Source: Coturnix japonica
Lineage: Eukaryota > Chordata > Aves > Galliformes > Phasianidae
NCBI RefSeq assembly: GCF_001577835.2
Contig: NC_029520.1
Location: forward strand, 51,283,457 to 51,347,456
Direction of reading: 5' to 3'
DNA: 64,000 nucleotides
Part shown: piece after piece, positions 12,501 to 22,455 of the stretch
Position numbering within the stretch: position 1 is the stretch's first letter
Layout: each line of letters starts with the position of its first letter
Translations under genes and position numbers: made by a program
The notes under the pieces: model-generated
Told to the model about the DNA's origin: nothing
The model's input: only the letters and a program-made list of their open reading frames with translations
Database searches by the model: none

Positions 12501-15500
12501 TGTTCTGCTGCAGTTATTACCACTGGGAGCACTTCAGACATGTGATGTAGGGAAGAATCCCTGTGCTTGAAAGAGGGAAGGGGGGGAAAAAAAGAAAGGA
12601 AGTGAGTTGGCAGAGGGAAGTAAATTCTAAACAAACAAAATAAGAGGGGTGCTTTAGCTGCAGCTGATGAAAATATCTGTTTTCAGTTTCCTCCTAAGCT
12701 GACTGGCAGTGTTCCTGGTGCCATTCTGAAGCTTCACGTCCATGACTGTAGTGCAGTAGGAAGCTATAAAGCAGGAGTTCAAATTCCTGAGAACACCTGA
12801 AGCAATGAAGTGTTCAGTCAGTGCTGGAGGGATGTGGCCTTCAGCAGGCCAGGAACAAGATAGCAAGATAGCCATGGGTGTGGGAAGTCCTCTTACTAAA
12901 CTGCCTGAGGAATCTGAGACAGCTAAAAGACACCCATCTCATTGCTGATGTTAAACGGCTGTAAAGAGACAACCTTCATCCTCTGGCTGCTGTAGAGGTT
13001 GGTAAAAACAGGCAGGGTCAGCTCTGGAAGTCAAATATAGAAATGAAAGTAAAAGACTGCTTTACAAATCTGAGGCATCTCCTAAAATATAAGACTTCTC
13101 TGTGCCTGTATCAGGTTCTGATGATTGTATCCTCACAAAATGTTTGGTTTCCCAGTTTCTTTAACCTCAGAAAAAACATTTATTGTGTACAGCTACAAGT
13201 ATCAGCATGAAGATGGAAGAGTTTCTTACCCGTTGTGCTTTATCTTCTCCAGTCCTGTAGGTGAGTGAACACTGCCAATGGCAGCTGTTAATTTGGGAAT
13301 GTTCTTTGCAGTAGAGGATAAAATAAATGCTTAATGCTCAAATATTGGTTCTGATGTGCAGGGCTGAATTTATTTATGCCTGTGCTGGAATCAGGGCACT
13401 ATAAAGCTGCATGGCACTGCCTGGAGTTAATATCACTGCCTCTAGTATATTAACTCTGTCCTCACCATCTGCTTGTGCCAATTGTTAGCAGTTCCATCTG
13501 CCCAGATTTCCCTGCTCGCTGGTGATTTTCATTGCAATTGGGGTTCACATTTAAGACACTTAGCAGGGTGCAAATATGCTTTGTTTTCCATTTCTGGAGG
13601 CTGAAGAGAAATAGTTTCCTGCATAGCTGTTCAAACAGTGTGTTTTTCTAACCGGGTCCACTGTGGTCTCAGTGGCACATTCTGTAACATTTTCCTCTAG
13701 GAAAATGGTGAGTGCTCTGCATCTGTTCACGTAGGTTTAGCAATAATGCATTTCCTTGTCAGCCCCTCATCAAATTTTAGGGAATCCTCCAAGTGTGACC
13801 AGAGTGGCTTCAGGAAATGAGTGAGGAGAGGGCTGGAACATACAGCCCCTTCTCCTGCCCACCTCTGTACATCCTGCTTTTGGGATGTTCGATGTAAGAG
13901 GCAATTCCTACCCTTCTCACAAGGCCGTGTCTGGCTGTGAGAGGATCAGGACTGTGTAAAAGGGAAAGGATGGAAGTTAAGAGGATTTTCTTGCAGACCT
14001 ATATGTAATGGACAGCAACAGTTGCCTCTCAGCTGTGTTGTGATGTGGGAGTGTCACAGCTGTAGCTAAGAAGGACAATAGAGAGCTCCATAACAAGTAG
14101 AAGTGTGAGTGAACAGAAAGCGTTTGAGAAGAAAAACTGTAATCTAAGATCATCCCAAGTTTTTACAGCTTGCTCTGTTTGCTTCACAGCAACCCACGTC
14201 AGAAACTTACTTAACTGTGTAATTCTAATAGTAAATTTCAGCTGACTTGGTTTGATCTGAGTTTGATTTTTAGCTCAAATGCACATGCTGGAAAGAGTTG
14301 AGTAGAACTAGGAGCGTCTTGGGAACCTTCCAGAAATAGCGGGATGGCAAAGAATTGTATGTGATGCAGCCAGCACACTGCTGCAGTGGAGGAGTTACTG
14401 CTCTGATGGCTGCTTTATTCTGAATTGCAATTCCAGCCCAGATGCTGCAATATCGGATGGTTTTGAGTAGAAGTACAGGTGCACGTTGAGACCATTGATT
14501 CAACTTTTTAAGTGCCAAGTATGAGTAAAGATAATACAGAGAGTATGAACGTTACACTGAAGCATGTAGAAGTGACTGGGTCACTTTTTTGCTTTCAATT
14601 TAAATTAAAAACCAAGCAGTTCTGAGGTGTAGCAGCTGAAATAACCAAGCACCACCTTTCTTTTCTTATTCACACAACTACAGGATGCAAGCCTGAGCAG
14701 CAGATGATGTATGCTGGGAGCAAGAATAAGCTTGTACAGACAGCTGAACTCACTAAGGTATGATTAATTAATTGAAGTAACTGCCTCTGCATCAAATGTG
14801 GTTTGCAAAAGCTGTTTTGTGTCATGTTTGAACCCAACATGAAAAGGATGTTATGAGACTTTGTAATTACAGTGAATAGATTGTGTTTCAGGAAGACTGA
14901 AGACATCATTTAGGGGGTGGGGAATTTCCTCTCTTTTAGAGGTCAGGAAGAACCGTGTTCCAAAAAGTAACAGGAATACCCTTCAGTGGATGGATATCTT
15001 TGCTTTGGTAGAATATTGAAGTGCAGGCTGAAGTTCTTGGCTCAGTGGCTTTGGGGTTTGTATGCTCACAGGACAGACCTTTCAGAGTGTGATGAACAAT
15101 CCTAAATCTCTCTGTGTTTGCCTGGTCTTGGTACTGGAGAAGAACAAAGCATGGAACCATAGAATGGCCTGCGTTGAAAAGGCCCACAGTAATAATCCAG
15201 TTTTAACCCCCTGCTGTGTGCAGGGTCTCCAGCCACCACGCTACCTAGAAATGGATATGAGAGTCCATGATTATTTTCCTTCTGAAGCTGATCATAACCT
15301 GTTTCCAGCTGAAGTTGTTTCCTCCCTCTTCAGACGTGCTTAACTCTTGTCCTTCACTGAGCCTTGATTCATTCGAGCTCATGGCTTTTCTTCCTGCTGT
15401 TAGACAAATAAAGCTATTCCAGCACTAAATCAGTTATTTTCAGTCTTGTCAATACACGAACAGTGAAATACCCCCCTTGTTCATTGCCTAAGAGAATGTT

Positions 15501-16225
15501 CTTGGAGGCTTGTGGATTTTATTTGCTTGAATCTTCTGTCAAGATAACCCACTTGTTGGCATCTCAAAGACAGTGCAGAATTAGCTTACCCTAATTAAAA
15601 ATCAAAATCTAAATCACTTGTGTGTATGGAATATGAAGAGTTTATTGGCTACTTCAGCCTTGTTTGCTGTTTCAAGGCTTTGCTGTGAGCTGAAGACTTG
15701 CATGAACCTTTAGTTGGTTCTTCTTTGTGAGCCTTCTATTCTGAGGTATCCCGAGCCCCTTTCTTCAAGGGCAAACGTATTATTAGATGCTATGAATTTA
15801 CTTCAGAACAGCTGTAACTTGGATCTTAATTCAGCCTAGAGGCTAAATTCGTTTCTGCTGTTGAAATAGACAGGCCTCTTGCTGAGACATTTGAGGAGTG
15901 CTGGGTGTGATGGTGAGATTTCAGAGCAAGTCAAGTTATTAATGTCCCTTGCCACTTAGTCTTGTATGTGTTCCACTGATGTGACTTTGGAATAGTAACC
16001 AATGCATTCAAGAAAGCAAAGGAAAACTCTTGGTTACTGGGTTGTTGTTTTACAGCTTAGACAATTCATGCAGAAAGGTATTGCTTGCATTGTATCCTTA
16101 TCTCCTCCAAGTACCAGCAGCACAAATATTGATGCAATGTGGTTTTTATTTAGGTATTTGAAATAAGAAATACGGAAGATCTAACCGAAGAATGGCTGCG
16201 GGAGAAACTGGGCTTCTTCCATTAA
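9597..16225 (+). CDS. GMFB: Glia maturation factor beta (seven exons)
   Basis: Exons 9597-9599, 10340-10436, 11119-11168, 12082-12131, 13178-13260, 14684-14757 and 16154-16225 total 429 nt and encode 142 residues, the same length as human GMFB. Exon 1 supplies only the initiator ATG, followed at once by donor GTGAGA. The protein is one ADF-homology domain (about residues 4-139) and differs from human by only a few conservative changes (for example KDKQLVV for KDKRLVV and DEEHEG for DEELEG). The family binds the Arp2/3 complex, promotes debranching of actin networks and acts in the cytoplasm. Six introns interrupt it. Five are GT-AG, while intron 4 (12132-13177) fits an AT-AC U12 intron. The long 3' tail follows. 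Identification is secure. Confidence 0.97.
9600..10339 (+). other. GMFB: GMFB intron 1
   Basis: 740 bp GT-AG intron directly after the initiator ATG. The first part is a G-rich continuation of the CpG island with a short GGGAT/GGGATG-like run near 9622-9652. No other element is recognised. Confidence 0.88.
10538..10690 (+). repeat. CR1 LINE 3' fragment
   Basis: Forward CR1 end: ccttggaggtgttcaaggcc through the ggtcattctgtgattcgg terminus, about 150 bp, in GMFB intron 2 (10437-11118). It is the same subfamily type as the copy at 3131, in the opposite orientation. Confidence 0.93.
11169..12081 (+). other. GMFB: GMFB intron 3
   Basis: 913 bp intron with donor GAG|GTTTGT and acceptor TTACCAG. 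The next exon encodes [16 protein letters not shown]. No repeat or RNA gene is recognised inside. Confidence 0.88.
12132..13177 (+). other. GMFB: GMFB intron 4, AT-AC U12-type (minor spliceosome)
   Basis: The exon ends CCTCG and the intron begins ATATCCTT, the exact U12 5' splice-site consensus. Near the other end is TTCTTTAAC (13157-13165), one change from the U12 branch-point consensus TTCCTTAAC. The intron closes with AC at 13176-13177, about 12-13 nt downstream. Joining CG to A|TTT gives Arg-Phe-Ile-Val, as in human RQPRFIVYSY. No GT-AG pair nearby keeps this reading frame. The intron is 1046 bp, with no repeat recognised. Confidence 0.88.
13261..14683 (+). other. GMFB: GMFB intron 5
   Basis: 1423 bp GT-AG intron between the FSSPV codons (donor GTGAGT) and the [11 protein letters not shown] exon (acceptor CTACAG). 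I see no repeat or other gene in it. Confidence 0.85.
14758..16153 (+). other. GMFB: GMFB intron 6
   Basis: 1396 bp GT-AG intron between the QTAELTK codons (donor GTATGA) and the last coding exon (acceptor TTTAG). It contains one old CR1 fragment near 15153-15240. Confidence 0.85.
15153..15240 (-). repeat. Old CR1 LINE 3' fragment
   Basis: Inverted CR1 end (catagaatggcctgcgttg, then a diverged ccccctgctgtgtgcagggt block). It resembles the 39067 copy, which reads gaatggcctgggttgc and has the same ctgctgtgtgcagggtc block. Its 5' limit is unclear; weak similarity may run to about 15345. Confidence 0.75.
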
Positions 16226-19200
16226 GAAAACCTCTGTAATGAGTATTTATGTACCATCCTGATCATACTGGAACCAGACATGAATACTTGCAGCTAAAAG
16301 TGCACTGTATTTCCATCTGTTTCCTGCAGTATGTCTCTTGTGCAAAGTTTGTGCAAAGAATAGCAGGTCTGTCTCCTTGAAGTAACAAATCTTTGCAGAT
16401 GTTTCCTTCTGTGTACCTGTGAAAAGGGAATACTCCTCTGCAGGGAATCCTTTTGCACTCTTGTGACTAATATTTCTACAATTAAAATAGTTCAGTTCTG
16501 AATTTATCGCTCTATCCAGGCATAATTTGGAAGCTGATGCTAACTCTTTCTGAGCTACAAATGCATCCTTATGACGTATACTAGCCATTTATCTGCAAAA
16601 CCTGTTGTTATTGTCACAATTCATGACGTCCTCTCAACTTTGATAACTATTCCCTGGGAGCATTTAGTGTTCAACAGACAGACTCCTTGTACAGCACACC
16701 TACCCGTGTATCCCCCCATGTCGTGTCCATGTGAACTTCCTCCAACTCTTGGATCTCATTTTTGTCATTCTGGTAATTCCTCAGCTGACTGAGGCAGTCA
16801 GACTGAATTTCAGGGCAAAGCTTTGTCCAATTCTCATGCTGATGCAGTCTTACAGGGACTAGAAGATCACTAAGGGCTGAATTCTGACTCTGGTTCCTCT
16901 CATACCAGATGTCTCGCATACGTAACTTCCTACGCTGTTAAGAAGTTTACCTCTATGCTCCTTTCCTCTTACACGAACACCTGTGAATACTGTGTGCCTT
17001 TAATTTGGGAGCTTTAAAACGACTTGAGAATTTTACACTGCCACTTCCTACTAATTTGGTAACACCTTTGTTAAAGAATCCAAGGGACGTTTTTCCTAGT
17101 GCCTAGTGCTGCAGATGACACCTATAAAGCAAAAGCTGGCCTCCTTTCCTTAGCAATTCCAGTCATCTGCTCTATTCCAAGGAGTGCAGGAGGTTAAAGC
17201 TTTTCATGGTACTGAGCGATTTATACCTTTTTTTGTTATACAGGTTGTCCACACGTAGCTTTTTCAGTATTTTAATGACAGTCTCTAATTTTCTTAACTG
17301 CTTGTTAGTCAAAATGACATTCCAGATGAAAGCTTTTTGCATACGGGATTTGATTTTTCATTTACTTACGGTTCATCTCTTAGAAACAGTAAAGATTCTA
17401 ATGTGAAAATAGCGTGTTAACTTTTATAAATGACCTTTTTACAGAGCCATTTTATATCGAGTAGAATAGCTGTCTGCTATGGGACATCGTGTTCAGCCAA
17501 CGCAGTGGCAGAAGGAGGGTTCGTGTGACGGTATCTCACTGTCTTACTCGTGTTTGTTGTGCTGCTGAGTAAGTGTCTGAGAGCAGCTTCCTGTTGATAA
17601 CGTACCTTCAAACACAGCTGCCCTGTTTGGTGAGGAGGGACGTGTTGTTCAATTTGGAGGCCAGTATTTCATGCTGTGAAACCTTTGCCAAATGAAGGTC
17701 TGTTTCTTTTTGTTTGCAGGCGTATGTTGTTAGTGCTTTTAACACTAGTTCCTTCAAGATCACAAGGAATTGATTTGCAGAGGTCCTCGGTGTTGATAGA
17801 TCTCTTCTTAGTTTGATGTTACCGCTCATTTATTGTGTATGGGTCTGACTTGAGAGGAGCTTTTCAAAATACGTGTTAGAATGATTCAATTAAATTGATC
17901 TTTGAGTTCTGAAAGGAAACGCTTGTAATTAAAATACAATTTCTCTGGTGAACTGGAAAACCAATTTCATTTCCCTGGACGAGAAAGGCATCAACTATGA
18001 AACAGCTCCATCATTCTATACTACCACTTGTGTGTGTTAACAGACATTGTGTAAGTAAGGCTTAACTTTAGAAGAATGATGTCAATCATGGTATCAGTGT
18101 TGAGGCAGCACACCTTGTTCCCTCGGTGTTGTGCTGGGGGTGAGGCCTGTTGAAGTGTGATGTGGCTGAAGGAAAGCTGCCACTTGAAATATTCAACTTG
18201 ATTTATTTTTTTTTTTAATTGGGAAAACTGGATGAATAGCTTTTCTTACTGTATTTTGTACACTGGTGGGCTGCCAACATCCAGCTCTCAATGAAAATAA
18301 CTGTAAAAGGAGACTGGAGGAGAAGGAAGGAGCTGCTGCAGTCAGATGAATGAAGCAGGTTCTGCATCTCTGCACCACTCCACCTTCTGCTGAACAACCT
18401 CTGCTACTTAAGGTTATATCCGTGTAGTGGAGCTCTTCCTTTGGAGTTCTTTACTGCTCACTTTTAGTGTTCTTGCTTCTTCCACTTGAGGATTTCTGCC
18501 TTAGATGCTGCCCTTTGAGTCCTGCAGGAAGCAAACTAGCTCTGTTGAGAGTGTTAAAGCCCACATTCCTGTGGGAGATGGTATTGATGCTGCTCAGCCT
18601 ACCAGTATTAGTCTTGTAACCGCTTTGCCTCATAGCTGTAGCTCCCTCCCTGCTTTGAGCTGTGGCAGTGAGGAAGCAGCTGCAGGTGCTCGAAGGAAGA
18701 GCACACAGCGGATGTTTGCCATTCTCAGCTTGTTTGTTGTTTTCTTGTTTCCAGTGCTGTGTTTTGGCACAGTTATCTGCCATGTGCTGTCCTAGGCCCT
18801 TGAGATATAGGTAATGCTAATGCTTGGTTAAACAAAGACATCGATTATATCCAAATCTGCTCTACACAAATGCTTGTTTTCATGGTTTTTTTTCCCACCT
18901 TGTCTGTAGAACTGTATATTCCTTAACCCTCCCCTTTGAGATCAGTGGGAGGTTGGTGTGTCTGTATTCAGAAGGCCAGTACATTCTGACTATGATTTGC
19001 CGTTACCTGTCACCACGTGCTTGTCTTGTATTTTCAGATCTCTAAAGCTGGTTCCAACAAGATAAATGAAATAATGCAGCCTAGGGGAGCCTTTGTAGCT
19101 GGAAGGGCTGAGATCAGCGTTTTCCATTGTGAGCTCCTATTTTTCAGGAGCTGGTGAGTTGGCCATCAAATCCTCGGCCAAGAGTTTAAGGTCTTTCATA

Positions 19201-19550
19201 AAGAGAAACTCCTGCCACAGTTTTGCTTTCAGTATTGGCTGGATGGCTGGGATACAGCTCTTGTAATCCTGCTCATTGATGGGAAGCTCAATTAAAACAT
19301 GAACTTGCATGGTAACCCATAAAATGGACTTGTAATGTTCAGGTATTTTTTAACGAACTGTAAATGCTGATGTTTGATGGTTCAAGTGTGTTTCTAGAAT
19401 CATGAATGCTGTTTCGAGCTATTATCAGAGGAGGCAATAATGATGATGTTGACACCTTTCCACTTTTCCAAAGGAGCATCTTATGTATTTGTACCAAGAT
19501 TCCATTTTTGTATCTTTAACTGTAAAATAAATGGTCCAGAAACAATGTTA
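16226..19550 (+). other. GMFB: GMFB 3' UTR (candidate extent)
   Basis: About 3.3 kb after the stop with no reading frame I recognise and no CR1. An AATAAA at 19526-19531 would give a tail of a length like the long human GMFB 3' UTR. An alternative AATAAA is at 19945-19950, and a proximal ATTAAA at 16481-16486 could give a short form. The extent is inferred from hexamers. Confidence 0.65.
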
Positions 19551-22319
19551 AACAAGTGAAGGGGATCTGAGTCAGACATGCAAAAGCAAAGGATGCTGAC
19601 AACTCATGTCACTGTGCTTGACTTTTTAAGTCATGCTTTCTGATACATGCAACTGGGAAGTGCAAGGTGGAGCCATAATGTGACATGAGCATTGAGGCTC
19701 TTTGCTTTTGCTACGTGACCCAGACTCAGTGCGACTCCTGCACTGTGACGTGTCCTGGTTGGTGTCAGTGCTGCAGGTGGCAAAAGGTGGGAGGGATTCA
19801 TGGCCAGTCTTGGAACTCAGCAGTTCCATGAGCGTACCAGTAACCAGTGCAACTTCCATGTGCTGTTTAGTCTCTGCTAGTTCACATTGCATGTTCACTT
19901 TAAACCAAATCTTTTTTGCTAAGCATGGTGCTTGTATTGGTATAAATAAAATGTTTAATTAAGATGTTCTGTTTCCCTGTTTTAATTGCAAAGTAGCACA
20001 CAGACCATGGGGTCTCTGAAAAGGGGAAGGCATTAATATTATGCACGACCCTCCTCCTCTCAGCAGCCTGGGTTTGCTTTGAACTTGTATTGTGATCTTT
20101 AGTGTCCACTGTGCTTCCTCGCTGGCATTTCTCAGGGTAAGAATTCCTCTTTCCATCCATTATGGAGGGCAGTCATTGCTTCTGCCAGTGCTGAAGAACA
20201 GAACTAATGGACCACAGCTTAAATCTGATAGAAATAACCCCCTTCTTCCTCAGGTGCGTGAAATCCCTGGTGAATTGAACACATGTGAAGGAGGAAATGC
20301 ACAGCAGCTCCAGCACATCTGGCTTTTGAATGGCTTGTTGGTCACCTATGTTACAATAGAATCTGTTGCCAGCAGCTCTGAGAGAGATGGCTGAGCTGCT
20401 GTGGGACAGAAAGGGCTCCCAAGAACAGCTGATTAAAGAGGAGAAGGAGGAAAAAGATAGGGATAAACAGCTCTTGCATTGGAAGGAGGTGACCTGGGCA
20501 GCCCTGTGGTGTTCACTTGTTTATTAAGGATGCTTAACTAGAAAATGCAGCAATAGCTCACTGATAGTTCTAGGTTATCAAGGCAATAAAATCAAAAGCT
20601 TTGCAGAAAGATACAGAGACATGAAGGGCAGCTGCTTCCATTCATTCAGAAAAGGTCACTGGCTTGCAATGATTCTATGGAAAGGTCAGCTGTGTGCTTA
20701 TTGAAGTGAAAGCTGGGGAAGGAATTGGGAACGAAATGGAAAACCTCTGTGCAGTAGTACAGATTGGCTTGAATATCATATACAGGGAATGTTATGTACA
20801 GGTTGTGTTTTTTCTTCCAGATCTGTCAGCAGATGGTTTGTCTGAGATGGGGTTGCTAAGGAGATCCCTTAGAATCACAGAATCCTCAGGGCTGGAAGGG
20901 ATCCAGTCCTGCTCCCCTGCAATGCACAGGGACACCACAGCTCCATCAGGCTGCCCAGGGCCCGATCCAGCCTCACCTTGAAAGTCTCCATGGACAGAAG
21001 CATCCACCACATCGCTAGGCAACACATTCCTGTTCTCCAGTTTTATATTGAAAAGTTAAGCAAACTTGGCCACTGTTACCCCTTGAAGCTCCAATATCTG
21101 CTGTTCCTTTTGGTGATACTGAGGCTTTATGGCCTTGTGGGGATGGCAGGTGTCTGCTGCAGCCTCGTCTTGCTGCGTGTGGGTTCTATGTCTTTCCTCC
21201 AGCAGATCCATAAAGTGAAGGAGGTGAATGTGATACGTTTGCATAGATGCAGTGAATCTGCACGGTTGGCTCTGTGTCACCGCAGGGGATTGATTCCTCT
21301 GGGCTGTTTTGTGCTGTTTCATTCCTTCAGGGCCAGCAAACATCCCCTGCTTTAACCTCGTTCACCTTTGGTGCTAAGTGAGGCATGGCATGAAAACGTG
21401 ATTGAGCTCAGCTGAAATGCCTGTGACAGCTCCAGCAGCTCCTCAGCAGGAGGCGGAGGGGAGAGGAGAGCAATTATCAGCCAGAAAGACACGGAATGCA
21501 GAACAGATGTGAACACTGGGAACACAGCGAGGCTGCCTTTCATGGCAGATTTCCTGCTGCGGTTGGGGAGTCCCATCCAGGCTGTTTGAAAGGTGCACCG
21601 TTAACTGTTCCTGCTGCTAGGAGCATGAATGCAGCTTTTCTATAGCACTGAGCTCTACAATTAGTGTGGAGCAGCCCTGGAATCCCACGGCACACAGCAG
21701 CTGGTGTTGTCACCTCTTGTCTGCAAGAAGAAAATGAGAACACAGGAAGAAAATGGGGCAGAAAAGATTCAGTTAGAAGGGAAAGGGGCAGCAGCCATCC
21801 CGTGTGCTTCATGAACAGGGGGCAGATGTAGAGCAGAAAGTTAAGGGTCAGTGCCCTTAGCTGAGCTGAATAAGGAGCGGGAGAGATTTAGCACTTCATC
21901 CAAGCAATGTCTGGAGTTTAAATATCCGCTGCTGGGTAATTGGGAGGAGGACGTGGCTGCCTCAGACACAGCCTGCGTCGCCATCTGCTCCCACAGCATC
22001 AAATCCTGGATTGATCTGTGAACGTGATTAATTCAGCCGGCACGGCTGGATCGAGGGATGAGCTGAAGATAATATTGATGCCCTGGATCCAACTGTGAGC
22101 GCGCAACTGTTTGCTTCAAAAGCACAAAAGGGAATTGCATAGAGTATTACTGCAAGGATGGGACACTATGTGCACCCACTGCAGAGCAGCACTCACATCT
22201 TATGTCCCACGCTGATTTCCTCCCCCCACACCGAGGAGGGCCGAGTCTAAGTGTGACTGATTGACCACAACACGAAAGGATTGAAGATGAACAGGATGAA
22301 AGGATTGAAGCTGAACTCC
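19551..22319. other. Intergenic region between GMFB and CNIH1
   Basis: No gene recognised. It holds a second possible GMFB poly(A) signal (19945-19950), one CR1 fragment (20871-21040) and a 24-bp-period duplication of GAAAGGATTGAAG (22274 and 22298). Long frames here lack any known domain. Confidence 0.7.
20871..21040 (-). repeat. CR1 LINE 3' fragment
   Basis: Inverted CR1 terminus (agaatcacagaatcctcagg) followed by the variant with ctgcaatgcacagggacacc and the cagctccatcaggctgccc block. It is diverged and 5'-truncated. The same variant occurs at 34669. Confidence 0.85.
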
Positions 22320-22455
22320 TCCCCTGTCCTTCCCCGCCCACCTCCAGCTCAGCAGTTCCGGCGGCTGCCACCAGGGGTCGCTGTATCTCGGCGGCTGCGC
22401 GGTGTCTCGGCCCGGCCCCGGCGGTGAATGATCGCGCCCGGCAGCCCACGCGCCG
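22320..22455 (+). promoter_or_regulatory. CNIH1: CNIH1 CpG-rich promoter / 5' UTR
   Basis: GC- and CpG-rich stretch just upstream of CNIH1 exon 1, without a TATA box. A CTCF-like 14-mer with one mismatch lies at 22368-22381. An in-frame TGA at 22429-22431 bounds the CNIH1 frame upstream. The transcription start is not determined. Confidence 0.7.
22368..22381 (+). promoter_or_regulatory. CTCF-like motif at the CNIH1 promoter
   Basis: CCACCAGGGGTCGC matches the CTCF core CCASYAGRKGGCRS at 13 of 14 positions. Motif evidence only. Confidence 0.4.
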
